This document shows, in pieces, positions 22,901 through 37,900 of a stretch of 64,000 nt of DNA. Source of the DNA: Chinchilla lanigera (taxonomy: Eukaryota; Chordata; Mammalia; Rodentia; Chinchillidae); NCBI RefSeq assembly GCF_000276665.1, contig NW_004955423.1:511635-575634 (forward strand). The letters are read 5' to 3'. Positions within the stretch are counted from its first letter, which is position 1. The number at the start of each line of letters is the position of its first letter. The translations under genes were made by a program, and so were the position numbers. Below the pieces are notes generated by a model. The model searched no databases and was not told the DNA's origin. It was given only the letters and a program-made list of their open reading frames with translations.

Positions 22901-25900
22901 TTGTTCAGTAGAGTGTATGAAAATAGTAGCTAGTATGTATTGAACATTTTGTATGTATCAGGCTCTGTCCTGTCCACATTTAATTTTCACAATGACTTAA
23001 GATACATAGTTATCCCTGTTTTATAAATGATGAAACAGTTGCATAGAAGAGTTAAGTTATGAAGTATAGGTAGGACTTAACCTAGAAAGACTGGTTTTGG
23101 AATTCTTCCTCTTAGGAGTCAACAAACTAAGGCTTGTGGGCCAAATCTAGTCTGCCTCCTATTTTTTGTAAGTAAAGTTTTATTGAAACACCATCATTGT
23201 TACTCAGTTATGTTAGCACCCTTGGCCTCTTTCGGTGGAGCTGAGTAATTGCAACAGACCATAGGGCCTGAAAACTCTAAAATGTTTACTCCCTAACCCT
23301 TCATAGAAAATGTTTTCCAGTACCTGATAACTAAACTGGGTAAAAAGTCAAATCTTGGTGAATTCAGGTTTAATTTGGGAGTGAAAGTAATGCAGGTAAT
23401 ACAGCATGACCTATTTGTAGAAATCGGTAATGAAGAAATAGTATACTAGATTGGAGCATAGCTTTCAGAATAAATATATTAAAATGAACATGTTTTTCAC
23501 ATAGGAAAGAATTGAGTAGTTTTAAGAAAAACGTTAATTGAATGGGAGATAGTGAAGGCTGGAGGTAGGAATAATGATAGTATAGCATTCTAGAGAAGAT
23601 AGGAGAAAGTGAGAGGAGTTACTGGAAAGGAGCCATGCTTTTCTTTGAAATACCAAGTGTAGCACAAAGGAGAAGGGATATTAGAAATAGAGACAAAATT
23701 GGAGGCAAAAGCAATAACAGGAATTGTCATTAGGTGGGTGCAACTTCATTAAGTCGATATGAAGACAACAAAGGGAAATAGTTCAAGCCGTTGTCTTTTA
23801 GGTGCTTACAATTACTGTAGTTATTATTTTTAATCTCCTAGTCATGTTTAATGCCATGAAGTATACTTATAGGAAGAAATATTCTGGAATTTTAGATAGT
23901 GTTATGAGGTTTTCTCTTTAAAGCCTAACTGGTTAAAGTTAAGAAATATGATTAAGCTTTACAGTTGTGATGGTATTATGTTACATATCATAATTGAAGT
24001 ACTTTCCAACAAAATTAAAAACAGCTTAACTGAGGTACAATTGATATGTAATAAATTGTTCATATTTGAAGAATACAATTTGATAAGTTCTGATGTACAC
24101 ATATTCTTATAAAGCCATCATCATCAAGATAATGTTTGCCCTGTTACAATTCCTCTCTTTACCTGCACTTCCCACCTCCCCTTTCATAAATTCTGATATG
24201 TTGTGTTTTTGTTTTCATTTTCATTCTGTGCAGAATACTGGTTTTTTTTTGTTCTTTGACCCATGAGGTTTTTTAGCAGTGTTAGTTTCCAAATGCTTGG
24301 GAATTTTTCAGAAATCTTTCTGTTACTTCTATCTTGCCTGATTGGAGTACTTTTAAACTCCTTTAAACTTACTTTATGATCTGTAATATGTTGGTAAATA
24401 TTCATTTGGAAAGAACATGTGTTTGCTGTTACTGAGTAGTGTTCCATATGTGTCTTGTCATGGGAGTTGATAGTATTATTCAAAGCTTTCCTTCCTTATT
24501 TTCTGTGTTCTTTTGTATTGAGTGGGTTATTAAAATTTTGGGCTATCACTGTTTCTCATTGCAGTTCTATCAACTTTTGCTTTGTGCATTTTGAAGCTGT
24601 GCTTTGTTAGATGCATAGATGTATAGCCTTGTTGTACCCTCCTGAGGAACTGATTCCTTCATAAATATGAAATGACTTTTTTTTAATCCCTGGTGGCCTT
24701 TTGCTTGGGAATCTACTTTGTTTGATACTTAGCAGTAAGCTGGCACATTTGTAAGCTTACTGTGTTTTATTTCTTATCTGTTAAGAGTTAGTCATTTGCT
24801 ACCTGGTAATCCAGTGTTTGAAAATCATTTCTTAAATTTTGTACAAGTTTTGTTTTTGTTTTTAGTTGTTTCAGGCAGAAGTACTACAACCTGTTTCTCC
24901 ATCTTAGACAGAACAGAAGTCTAAGAATATTTTAAAACTTATTTACAGTGATTCTTAAGTTTCTCTCTGTTTGTTTTTTTTTTTTGTTTTTTGTTTTTCG
25001 TTTTTCTCCGGTACTGGGAACCGAACTCACGACCTTGCGCTTGCCAGGCAGGCGCTTTGCCGCTGAGCTAAATCCCCAGCCCCTTCTCTGGGTTTGTATT
25101 AGAGGTATTTATTAGAGGTTTGTATTAGAGAGTCTAATGACAAGTATGGACTTTAGTCCCCCAAATCTATGAAAGCTTATAAATGTAAAATGTTGGCTTT
25201 AATTTCATGGGGTTTATAAGCTTGAGGTTTAATTCATTCCTATCTAGAAGTTCTTGCTTTCCAACCCTGTTTGCATATTAGAATCAACTGGGAGAGCTTT
25301 TGGAAAAGTGTCTATGCTTTACTACACACATATGAAATCTAAATAGTCAGTGATGTGGTCAACTTTGTTTTCAGAAATTCCTATCCAAGATTAAAAACAG
25401 CTGGTATAGCAGAACATGGCTGATGTCTACATGACTTCTCTTCCTTTCCTTTATTGGCAAGGATACTAAAAACAGTGTGGTACAAGGCAGGGAACCAGCA
25501 TGGTTAATTTTAAAAAAGAGCAAATGCATCTTCAAATTTTGTCTTCATAAATAGTGTTTGGGCTTTTAAAAACAGTGTGGTACAAGGCAGGGAACCAGCA
25601 TGGTTAATTTTTAAAAAGAGCAAATGCATCTTCAAATTTTGTCTTCATAAATAGTGTTTGGGCTTTTAACAAGAGTGCATCCAGAAGTTAAGATGCTTTT
25701 TCCCAGTTGTACTTCACAGTTTGCATTAACAAAATGCAGCCTGTCCCTCTGTCTTTGTTGTAAATAAAAGGCAATTGTATGTCAATTAACATGGACCCCA
25801 AAGCCTAAGAGTGCTAAGACTGTAGATAAATAGAAATTTAAACTTTGTAAGGTAATGTGTTTTTTAAAATGTGATGTGTTGCATTATAGGTTTAATGGTA

Positions 25901-25904
25901 TGTC

Positions 25905-25940
<36 letters not shown>

Positions 25941-28900
25941 CTTCAATTATAGGTAATTGGTAGTAAGTACATGCTCCATCTTGAACTCAATGAGGCACAG
26001 AGTATTTAACTATATTTGAAAATGCCAAGAAGAAGCCAGGTATGGTAAGAGACATCTGTAATCCCAGCACATTAGGAGGCTGAGGCAGGAGAATCACAAG
26101 TTCACACCCAGGCTGGGCAACTTACAAGACCCTGCTTCAAAATAAAAAATAAAAAGATAGGGGATGGGCATATAGCTCAGCAGCTGAAGTGCCTGCCTGG
26201 CAGGCGCAAGGTCCTGAGTTTGATTCCCAGTACCAAAAAATAAAATAAAATAAAATAAAAATAAAACGATGAGATGTAGCTTAGTATAAAGGTCCTGGGT
26301 TCAATTCTCAATACCAGTAAAAAATAAATAAATAAATAGATAAATAAGTAAACAAACAGCTAGCCAGAAATCAGTAAGAAAAAAATAACACAAAACACTT
26401 TTTGTAAAGAGGTCTGGTGTAACCTGGATTCTTGTCACTCTAAGACTGATTTCACATTAATTTGCTTTTTAAATATATCAACTTATATAATGCATACAGT
26501 AGTCAGTTTAGAATGCCAGCTATTTTTATGCAAACTGATTTTTTTGTATGATTTTCTTAATGATGGACTTGAAAGTTCTATCCATTTTGTATATTAGGCT
26601 TTTTAGTATCTCAGTCTTTCAATGGTGAATTTTTAAAAGATTAAATTATTTTGTGTAAATCATCTTTCAGATATTTTCCCCTTTATTTATTGTTACCAAC
26701 CTTTCTCTGTAGCTGTGAACTTTACAGAAGTTAATGAAGAAAACAAAAATGATTTATTCCGAGAAGTGTGTTCTTCCATTGAAACTTTGGCGTTTACCTT
26801 TGGGAATATGTAAGTAGAGGAATGTCATTTAAATAAATGGGCCTAGGATGTGTATTGTGTAATTTATGTGTGTATATTATGTAATTATGTAGGTATGTGA
26901 ATGTGTATATATATATAAAATAAAGTATTGACTGTAACAACTTTGGAAAAGCTGCGTTCTGTACTACCTTATTATTATATTTGCAAGTCTCTTTATGGCC
27001 AAATATTTAAGGCCGCATTCATTTGTAACTGATCATGTTTATGATTTATGTGAATGGATTCCTAAGAGTTTTTTCCTCAGGTTCTTAAAAGAATTCGTTC
27101 TAGATGATAAATTGAAGCTAAAGCTTGTGACAAGTGTAATGATCTGTCTTTTTATTTTTTTTTAACCTTCCTGGATAGCCTTACAAACTTCCTTATGGGA
27201 GATGTAGGCAATGAGTCATCATTACGACTACCTGTTTCTCGGGACAATAAGGTAGGCTAAGTTTGTGTGACAGCAGAACTTTTAATACTTTTAATATTTC
27301 AGTTGTTTCCTGAAATAGAGTATTAATCTTCTCACAAGTCCTACAATTTGTGTTTGTTAACATCCTGTAGGTCTTAATTGTCCCTGAGAGCATCCCAATA
27401 AGTACGTCACAGGATTGGGATTTCTAATTAGAAGAACAATCACTTTGGAATAGTAGAACATGAGCAATGCATGGAGGATATTGCTTTAAAGATTTACAAT
27501 TGTAGTATTTTCAGTTGACTGCATTTTTTTCCCACTGAATACAAGATAGTTAAACTACATCATGGATATATCAGCTCCAAAAAAGATTTCAATGAATATC
27601 TGGAAAGATGTCATGAACTTATATTATGTCAAAATAATATAAATACTTTACATTGTTCTTAAAATGGTAAAAAATATGAATGGCTACTTAAGGTATTTGT
27701 TAAATACATTATAATGCTGCCAAAAAAATAAGGACTATTTCTATAGCCATCCTTTGAAGAATGAAGGAGAATGAAGAAGACTTAAAATATTTAAATGTTT
27801 CACTCTTATTCATGATTCTTCCTCAATTTTACTGTTTTAAACTGTTGCTAATACTTTGAACAACTTAAATTTTAATTGCAAATCATTTTTCTGCTCATAT
27901 GCCTCTATTGTGTACAGATATACTGATTCTTAACAGAAAGTACTACCCATCCCTTTTTTTCTTTTGCATCTTATTTTCTTTTTTGAGTCTTCTTTTTTTG
28001 TACTTGGAATCCAACCCATGACCTCACGCTTGCCAGGCAGGTGCTGTACTGCTGAGCTGTATCCCTGGCCCTTTTTCAGGTTTTAATTTCCCTTAAACAT
28101 TGGAATTGAAAAGCTACTGATGATATAATGCTAATTATAAAACTGCTTTATTTGCTTAAGAGTCCTGAAAAATATCCTTTAAAAATAATAGCTGAACTTT
28201 ATTTAATAGTGCTGTACCCTTCACTTTGCTAAGCCTGCATAATTTCAATCCTTAAAACAGACTTATGAATATAGTATTCTATCCTTCTTTCACAGAAGGG
28301 CAAACTAAAATTAGGTGAACTTAAGCATGTAGCTTAATATCATACAGTTAATAAATAGAGCTAGACTTCAGACCTAGGTCTCTTTGATTCCTTTTGTGTT
28401 GAATCCTTGCATAATACACATTGCTCAACCAAGCAGATCAAATTTAACATCTAACAAATGTTGTAGGTAGAGTTTTCTAGTGCCACCTAATAAGGTACCA
28501 TAGCCACTAGGCACATGTACTTTTTATAATTAAATTAACTGATAGTTAAATTTAAAATTCTCTTTAATCATACTGGCCATTTTTTAAATGCTCAAGTGGG
28601 TAACATGTAACTAGTATCTACCATATAGGGTAGTACATACATAAAGCATTTCCATCATCACAGAAAGTTCTGTATAAGCCATCTAATAAACTTTCAAAGA
28701 CATGTTTGCCATATGATAATGTGGTAAAAGATAGCTAAACAAGATACATCGAGGGCCAGGGATATAGCTCAGTGGCACAAGTGCCTGCCTGCCAAGCGCA
28801 AGGTCCTGAGTTCAATTCCCAGCACCAAAAGAAAAAAAGATAGATCAATGTTATCTATTTAGAAAGTAGTTTATTTTGGTTGTATGCTTAACTTCCCAGT

Positions 28901-31900
28901 ACTTTAGAGATTTGCAGAATTTAAAGTTTTACATTAATGCTGTTAATAAACAATGAAGTTGTTCATTTTGGGATCTCGTGAGCTGCAGTGATAAAAAGCC
29001 GTATAATTCTTACATAGTGTTTGGTATTTAAACAGACTTCTTAGGCCCTTTGAGTTTTAAATACTTGAAATTCTTAGGGGCTGGGGATTTAGCTCAGCGG
29101 CAAAGTGCCTGCCTGGCAAGCGCAAGGTCGTGAGTTCGGTTCCCGGTACCGGAGAAAAACCAAAAAAAAAAAAAAAGAAATTCTTTAGCAGAGTAACAAA
29201 TTAAGGTGAAAATTTTCTGAAGCAGAGGTTTGGTGTCTCTAATCTTAAATTTGTTCTCTTCCATGTTGTAAGTCTTTTGAGAATATTTCTGTGGACTCAG
29301 TGGACTCATCCAATGAAAAAGGTAATGCTCAAGATACTTATAATTTTTGTCATTTTGCAGTTCCTTTCAAAAATGTTCTAGATTACTTAATCTCTTCTTA
29401 CCTAGTAGTCTATTCATTTTAAATGCAAAATCTATACAATTTAAGGGGGAAACCCCACTAGCATAGGTAAATAATGTCATGATGTAGACTGATTTAAGAA
29501 TTACATAAGGCTTATAACAAATGAATAATAGAAATATATATTAAGGTTAAAACTACATTCTGATTTGAACAATTTCATGTTTAAACCCTTTCATTATGAA
29601 CTTGCTGCTTAACTTTTTGAAAACCAGTTTTTATTGACAAACATCTAGGGACCTCAGTACTTCTTCATTTTGAATTACTGTGTGATCATATTTAACATAT
29701 ACTGCCCTGACATTCTTATTTTCAGGAAATTTTTCTCCTGTTGAACTAGACAATGTGTTGTTAAAGAACACTGACTCTGTAGAACTGGCTTTGTCATATG
29801 CTAAAACATGGTCAAAATATACCAAGAACATAGTGTCATGGGTTGAAAAAAAGCTTAACTTGGGTAAGTTGTTCTTTACAGCATCTTATTAACTTTGGAG
29901 TATAAGAACTAAATTGTTTTTAATTCATTTTCTACAGTCTGAATATTATGATTCCAAGTCAGTAATTTTTCACTGTAATAAATCATTATCCACTTTCTCT
30001 TCTTGAAACAGAGATTTCCTTATACTAGGTATAGTTGATGAATATTTTACTGTGGGCCAACCACTAGACCTAGGCACAAAAAGACAAATGGAAGTCATAC
30101 TTTAATGCAGTGAGACAATATAGTAAAAGGACATAAAAGCACCCAAGAACGTATAAGCAATGGAATTTTGATAGCTAATATTACCCTAGTGTTTTATAAT
30201 TTTTAAAGTGTTTTCATATCCATTATCTCAGTTGTGCAAACCACTGAGAAGAAGGCGAGAAAAGAATTGTTGTCTCCATTTTGCAACTGAGACAAGTGAT
30301 TTTTCTAAGGTCATATAGCAAATTTGCTTAAGGTATTATAGTGTAACTGGAAGAAAATTGAATCTACCAAAGCTTGTGTTCTTTCTACTGCACTGGTTTT
30401 CATAGGGAATGCTAATCAGAATCACCCGAATAAACTTAAAGAGACAAAGTTTCATTCCTTAGACAGGCAAGGTCTAGGCAAGTGTATTTGAAAACTTTCC
30501 CAAGTTGATTTTGATGAGCATGTATGATTAAGAATGAGTACATTGGCCAGGGATATAGCTCAGTGGTGCAGCACCTACCTGGCAAGTGCAATGTTTAGTA
30601 TTCCTAGTACCAAAAAAAAGAGGAATAAGTACATTGTATCATGATCCATATTAGTCTATACCATATGGTCAATTTTTAAATTAAAGAACTACAAATAACT
30701 TTAGAGTAGGGAAGAATACAATAGTTTTGCCTTCTCATATCTTTTCAATCTTTTCAGAATTGGAGTCCACTAGAAATATTGTGAAGTTGGCAGAGGCAAC
30801 TAGAGCTAACATTGGACTGCAAGTGAGTACTCTGTGAATTTCTAGAATTTGATTTTAAAAAAAGAGACTACTCAGATGAGCTCCCAAATAATGTTTTGCA
30901 AAATTAAGAACTCTCAGTTAATAGAGTAGAGAACTTCAAAATTCACAAATTTATGCAAATTATCTTGATGGCCACTAATTTTGCTAACTAGCTCATAACT
31001 ATAATTAACTTTTCAGTATTTTTCTCACTTAGTCACATGTATAACTAGTCATTTTTGTATTGTAAAACTTATTTTTCAATTTTGAATTTTAGGAGTTTAT
31101 GCCACTACAGTCTCTATTTACTAGTGCTCTTCTTAATGACGTAGAGAGCAGTCACCTTTTACAGCAGACGATTGCAGCTCTGCAAGCTAACAAATTTGTG
31201 CAGGTAAAAATTACTCTGTATCTATAGTACACACATTTTTTTTTTTTTTAACAGCAGTATACCATAAACAGGTTTTTTTTCTTTCTTTTTAAAAATTACC
31301 CTTGACAGCCTCTACTTGGGAGAAAAAATGAAATGGAAAAACAAAGGAAAGAAATAAAAGAACTTTGGAAACAGGAACAAAATAAAATGGTTAGTATTAT
31401 AGTAGAGCATCACGTACCTATTGGTGGACATCTAAAATTATCTTTTGTGTATAACTGCCTACTTTTCTGTGTAGCTTTTCTAAAATACTATTTTATCCAT
31501 CTTCTTGAATATACTAAAGATATTTGTACTGCAGAGTTTCATGTTTTGTGTTTAATATTCTTTTCTATGTAGCTTGAAACAGAAACTGCTCTGAAAAAGG
31601 CAAAATTGTTATGCATGCAACGTCAAGATGAATATGAAAAAGCAAAATCCTCCATGTTTCGTGCAGAAGAAGAGCATATGTATTCCAGTAGTGGATTAGT
31701 AAAAAATCTCAACAAGCAACTAGAAAAAAAACGAAGATTGGAAGAGGAGGCTCTTCAAAAAGTAATGTGTTTATTATTTGAAAGTTGAGGGTTTGGTTCT
31801 TACACTTCCACATGTGTCGGGATTCCCTGGGAGACTGAGGTTCTGATGCAGTGGGGTGGGGCAGGGCCAGCTGCCTGGCATCTCCCAACACATTCCAAGG

Positions 31901-34900
31901 TTTATTCTGCAGCTACTACTGCTGGGAGATAGCCACACTTGGAGAACCACTGCTTTCAGCAGCTTAGGAATTTGGGGTTTTGTTTGTGAAAGAAGCATCT
32001 TACACAGGGCAGTAATTTAATATTTTTACTTGATTATTCAGAAACTTTACTTTTTGGGTTAGTGTGTTATGTGTGTGCTGATTCCCGCACCTGCTAGCAA
32101 GCATGGGCTGTAGTTTTGTATTACCTATGAAACATAATTTACTGAATTCTTTTTTTTTTTTTTTTTTTTTTTTTTTGTTTTTCTTCGGTACCGGGAACCG
32201 AACTCACGACCTTGCGCTTGCCAGGCAGGCGCTTTGCCGCTGAGCTAAATCCCCAGCCCCTGAATTCTTTAATAAATAGAAAATGCTATTTTAAATAGAA
32301 CTGAACAGGGGCTGGGGATTTAGCTCAGCGGCAAAAGCGCCTGCCTGGCATGCGCAAGGTCATGAGTTCGGTTCCCGGTACCGGAAAAAAAACAAAAACA
32401 AAAATAAATAAATAAAAAATAAATAAATAGAACTGAACATTTATTTTATAGACAATATGCTAAGTGTAAATTATACTTGACTATCCATTAAAGTGCCCTT
32501 CAGTCACCAACCAAAACAGGTTGCTATTTGTTATCATTAGAAATATTCTATTCAAAATATAGATAATTTCTGTTTTCATAAATAGAGGCCTTTCCAGTTA
32601 TTTCAACTTAGTTACATAAGTATTTGTTTTTAAAATGTGAATTCTGCTGGGCATGGTGGTGCACGCCTGTAATCCCAGCACTCAGGAGGCTGAGGCAGGA
32701 GGCTTGCTGCAAGTTTAAGGCCAACTTGACTTAAATAGTGAGTTCAGGGGCAGCCTGAACTATACAGCAAGACTCTGTCTCAAGAAACAAACACAGACAA
32801 AAAATGAGGATTCTAATAATCAGTGTTTTTTTTTTTCTGTATTCCTTGAAGGTAGAAGAAGCAAATGAACTCTACAAAGTTTGTGTAACTAATGTTGAAG
32901 AAAGACGAAATGACCTAGAAAATACTAAAAGAGAAATTTTAACACAACTTCGTACACTTGTTTTCCAGTGTGATCTTACCCTTAAAGCTGTAAGTAATTT
33001 GCTTAGTATTTTGAAGGCAAGAAGAAAAAAAATATATAGCTAAGTGTTGTAACACACACCTGTAATTGCTGAGGCAGGAGGATCACTGTGAGTTCAAGGC
33101 CAGCATGGACTACATAGTGAGTTCAAAGCCAGCCTGGACTACAGAGGGAAACCCTTTTTCAAAAAACAGAAAAAAAAGAATAAAAAAATAGACTTACTGT
33201 CTGTAGAAGGGAGAGGGATGAGTAACAACTCTGATGAGATTTAAATTCTAATAGAATATGTTTTAAAATTAACTTTCAGTTTTTAGTAGTGATACATAGT
33301 TTATTTTTCAATCTGTATCCTCTGCATGTCTTTTTGTTTTGTTTTGTTTTTTGTTTTTTTTTTGTTTTCTTCCGGTACCGGGAACCGAACTCACAACCTC
33401 GCGCTTGCCAGGCAGGCGCAGTGCCGCTGAGCTAAATCCCCAGCCCCCTCTGCATGTCTTTTAGATTAATGATTTGTTTAGGCATAATTGAAATATGAGA
33501 GTTTGAAATTGCTTCTCAGCTATTATTTTCCTTGCCTTGGTTGATAAAATTAATTTGACCCCTGGAACTTCTGTCAGTGTTGTGAAGTTAATTCTTTAAA
33601 ATTTGAAAACCTGAAAATTAAATTGAACTCAATAATTTAGTTGAAAACAAAGCATTCTGCCCTCATGTGTTTTCATTTATTTCTTTAAAACATTTTTTGC
33701 AAAGAATTTAAATATAAAAAATCTTGGTGTATACTTCACAAGTTTTAAAACATCCACAAATTTGTGAAACTTCTGCTACAATCAAGATTCAGAACAAGTC
33801 CATCATTTAAAAAACATTTCATGCTACCTCTTTACAGTCAAACTCTCCTTCCCCTACCCTCTAGCAAGTATCGATATGTTCTTTATCTTATTAGTTTGGT
33901 CATTTCCACAGTATCCTATAAATGAAATTGTATAGTATGTTAGCTTTTGAGACAGACTTCTTTTACATAGCCCCACACCTTCAAGATTACCAGTATTACA
34001 CGTGTATCAGTAGTCCATTTCTCTGTATTGCAGAGTAGTAGTCCATTATATGACTGCACCACAGTGTTTATCTTTTCACTTGTGAACATTTGTTTGCAGT
34101 TTGAGGTAATTATGAATAGAACTACAATAATATTTCTTTGCAGGTTTTTATCAAACTTAAGTTTTCATATTTTAGAATAAATATTTCAGAGTAGGATTAC
34201 TGGTTGGTATCCTAAATGCATGTTTAACTTAAGAAAATGTTAAAATGTTTTCTAGTGCAGCTATCATCAACAGTGTACGAGAATTGCAATTATTCTCTGT
34301 CCTTGACCTTTGTCACTTGTTTTTAAATTTCAGCTGTTCAATAAATGTGTAGTGGTGACTAGTTGTGGTTTTTATTTTGTGTTTCCAGAATAACTAATGA
34401 TAATTGATCATCTTTTCAAGGGCTAATTGATAGTCTGTATTTTGGCTGTTATATTTTTATTTTTATTGAGTTTTTTTTATTGTTGGGTATACATATATTT
34501 TCTCCCATTCCAAAGCTTTTCTTTTTACATTTTTAGTAATGTCTTTCAGGGTTCAAAAGGTTTTACTTTTGATGGACTCTAGTTTATTGGTTTATTCTTT
34601 TATGGGTTTTGTTTTTGATGTTACATCTAACGGTACTTTACCTAACCAAGGTCACAAAGTTTTCTAAAAAATTTTGTATTTTCACATTTAGATATATGAT
34701 CACATTTTGAGTTAATTTTTCTGTGAGATGATTTTAATTTATGGACATATCTGAGTACTAAAACAGAAATTATTGCTTACATTTCCTGAGAGAAGGGGAA
34801 ATGTCATACCACACAAGGCTACAAAGGAAAATACCAGATTTAACCGCAGAAAGAGTGAGAGTCCTGAGTCTTCATTGAGGTTTTTTAAGAAAAACAAAGT

Positions 34901-37900
34901 AGGCGAGGTTACAGTTTAGCATTGGCTAATTTGAATAATTCTGGTAGACTTTGTTACATAGGAATGGTTTCTAGCTGTTTGTTGCCTACTCCTGGGATGA
35001 TATAAGATAGTAGAAATACTTGGCTTGCAAGCCGGGCGTGGTGGCACATGCCTGTAATCCCAGCACTTGGGAGGCTGAGGCAGGAGTATTGTTGCTAGGC
35101 CAGCCTGGGCTACAAAATGCGTTCAAGACCAGCCTGAACTGCATAGTGAGACCTCGTCTCAAAAAAAAAAGACACACACACAAAAAAGTTGGCCTGCTAC
35201 AAGTTAGGTATGGAATTAGCTGGGACTATGGACTTGTAACGAGTTGATTTGCATATGAAAGATACCCTTGAGTATCTCTTTAAGAATTGGCTAGCCCAGG
35301 AATGGGCAGTCTCCCTAGCTAGCATGCTTTTTAAAATACCAAACTATCATAAACTATAGAAAGTAAAAATGATTGTTAATATAGATGACCACTTGTTCTG
35401 ATTCCATTAGTTGAAAACACTATACCATTTCCATTAAATGGCTTTTGCATATTTTTTAAAAAAAATCTTTTAACCAGATTTGTACTATTTCTGAATTCTT
35501 TACTGCATTCCATTAATATGTTCGTTTATCCTTTTGCCTAAATTCCACTGTCTTAATTCTGTTGCTTCATGGCAAGCCATAAAAATCTGGTAATGCGAGT
35601 CTTCCAACTTTATCCTTTTTCAGAATTGTTTGTGTTTGAAATCCTTCAACTTTCAAAAAAAAGTTAGAATCAGCTTGTCCATATTTAGAAAAAATCTTAT
35701 TAATACTTTAATTGGAATTGTATTAAATCTTAGACCACACTGTGGAGAATTGATTCTATAAGTAGCATTTTAACGATATAAAATTTTTTTATATGTTTCT
35801 ACTTAGGTCTTTGATTTTTTAAAAAGAAATCAGCATTTTATAGTTCTCAACAAATAAATCTTTCCATAATTTTGTTAAATTTAAATCTGTGTTTATTTTG
35901 AAGGCTATTGTGAATGATCTGTATATACAGACACACAAATTGTATGTGTGTAAGTAGATTCAATTTCAAATTCCAGTTAAGTAATACTTAAAAATAGTTA
36001 CTTTTTGTATCTTGATCTTGTGTCTTGCAGCCATACTAAACTCGCTCACTTGTTTTACGGGCTTCTGTAGGTTCCTTAAAGCTTTCTACATAGAAAATCA
36101 TGTTATCCTCAAATAGTGACAGTTTTTATATTCCCTTCCAATCTGTATTCCCTCCCTCCCTTTCTCCTTTGCTTTGCTTTGCTTTGCTTTCCTTAGCTTC
36201 ACTTCCCTTCCCCTCCCCCTTCCCCTCTTGCGCTCTATGGGGCTCCCAGCACAACACAGAATAGCAATGGTGAGGAAAAAAAATCCTTGCCTTTTCTCCA
36301 TCTTAGAGGAAGGAATTCAGTCTTTCATCATTAAATATGATAGATGTATCTTTAAAGATCGCTTTTATCTGGGTAAGGAATTTCATTTTTTCCTGTTTGC
36401 TGTGATTTTTATCATGAATAACTGTTGGATTTTATCAAATGGTTTTATACATTATTTGATGTGATAATGTTTATCTTCTTTAGCCCAGGCCTGTTAACAT
36501 AGTGAATTATATTGATATCTGAGAACTGATCTAACTTTGCATTCCTGTGATAAGCCTTTCTTGGTTTTGATGTATTGTCCCTTTTATGTATTTTTGGGTT
36601 CAGCTTGCTTGTATTATTTTTGATGCTGATAATTTGTGTATCTTCCCTCCCCTTCCTGTCGCCGTCTCTCTCATTAATCTGGTGAGAAGTTTATAATTGT
36701 ATTGATCTTGATTTTTCTTCTCTTAGTTTTATTGACTTCTGCTTTTTATTTTTTATTTCTGCTTGTTTTGGGTTTACTTTATATTTTTTTAACATTTCCT
36801 AAAGGCAGAAGCCTGTGTTGTTTATTGAGACTTTCTTGCTTTTCTGACACTAATAATTAACCTGCGTCTTGCAGGTTAATAAAAAAAATGAAAACAAGCC
36901 AGGCGTGATAGCATATGCCTGTAATCCCAGCACTGGGGAGGCTGAGGCAGGAGGATCCTTGCAAGTTCGAGAACAGCGTAGGCTACAAAGTGAGCTCAAG
37001 GCCAGCCTGAACTGCACAGTGAGACCCTGTCTCCAAAAAAAAAAAAAAAAAAAAAAAAAGAAAGAAAAAGTCAAAACTTTGGATGCTAACCTCCCACAAA
37101 TTTTGAATTTTGTTTTTCTTTTGTTTAGTTCAAAATATTTTCCCTTGAAATTTCATCTTTGACTTGTGAATAACGTAGAAATTTGTTGTTTAATTTCTCA
37201 AGTATTTGAGAATTTGCTAGGTATTTTCTTGATGCTGGCTTCTAGTTTTAACTCCATTGTTCTGGGAGTATTTGTATGATCTCAGTTCTCTTAAATTTGT
37301 CCTGGTTTGCTTTATGACCAGGATTGAATCAGAAATAGAGAGTAAAAAGCAGAAATCAATAAAATTGAAAAAAGTGAAAAAAAATGAAACTAAAAACTGT
37401 TTCTTTGAAATGATAAATTATGAATGTTCCGTGCATGTACTTGAATATTCTGTTGTTGGCTAGAGTGTTGTATAATTGTTGGGTTAGAGTGTAATTTATT
37501 TCTTATATACTCTTGACTGTTTTTAACTCTGCCTGTCGATTATTCAGAAAGGAGTTTGGAAATCTCCAACATATTACATATTTTTAATTCCATCAGGTTT
37601 TGCTTTATGTATTTTGAACTCTGTTGTTAGTTGCATCCACATTAACAGATAGTTATATGGTCTTGATAAATTGATCCTTTATCCTTACATCTCTATCCAA
37701 GAAGATATCCCTGCTTTTTAGTTTATTTAATACTGATATGGCTGTTTTAGTTTTCTTTTGTTTTGAGAATGGTATATCTTTTTCCATTCTTTATTTTTAA
37801 CTTTATCATTATATTTTCTTGTATAGCTTACAGATAGCATATATTTGAGTTTTGACTATTTTTTGAGACAGCGTCTCATTATGTAATGCAGGCTGTCCTT

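Larger units (their letters stand above)
16734..26712 (+). other. ARHGAP29: Intron 3 of ARHGAP29 (10.0 kb)
   Basis: It contains ID, B1 and B4 SINEs, an antisense MaLR LTR, MIR fragments, DNA-transposon fragments, antisense L1 pieces, a 100-bp tandem duplication and an (AT)n run, listed separately. Bases 17000-18140 and 18980-19980 hold no repeat I can name; a GA-rich simple stretch lies at about 19835-19885. Confidence 0.9.
26810..29272 (+). other. ARHGAP29: Introns 4 and 5 of ARHGAP29 (around exon 5)
   Basis: Intron 4 (369 bp, 26810-27178) has only a short TG/TA-rich stretch. Intron 5 (27252-29272) has AT-rich sequence to about 27990, then three ID elements, an MIR and an hAT-type fragment, listed separately. 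Exon 5 (27179-27251) lies between them. Confidence 0.9.
29322..31092 (+). other. ARHGAP29: Introns 6 to 8 of ARHGAP29 (around exons 7 and 8)
   Basis: Intron 6 (29322-29725) and intron 8 (30823-31092) show no recognisable repeat. Intron 7 (29864-30757) carries an MIR-like fragment, a MER5-like fragment and an ID element. Confidence 0.9.

Noticed and set aside
29078..29150. Possible tRNA-Ala genes at the ID elements
   Set aside because: The boxes derive from tRNA-Ala, but all copies have A-rich tails, target duplications or diverged arms, which marks them as SINEs.
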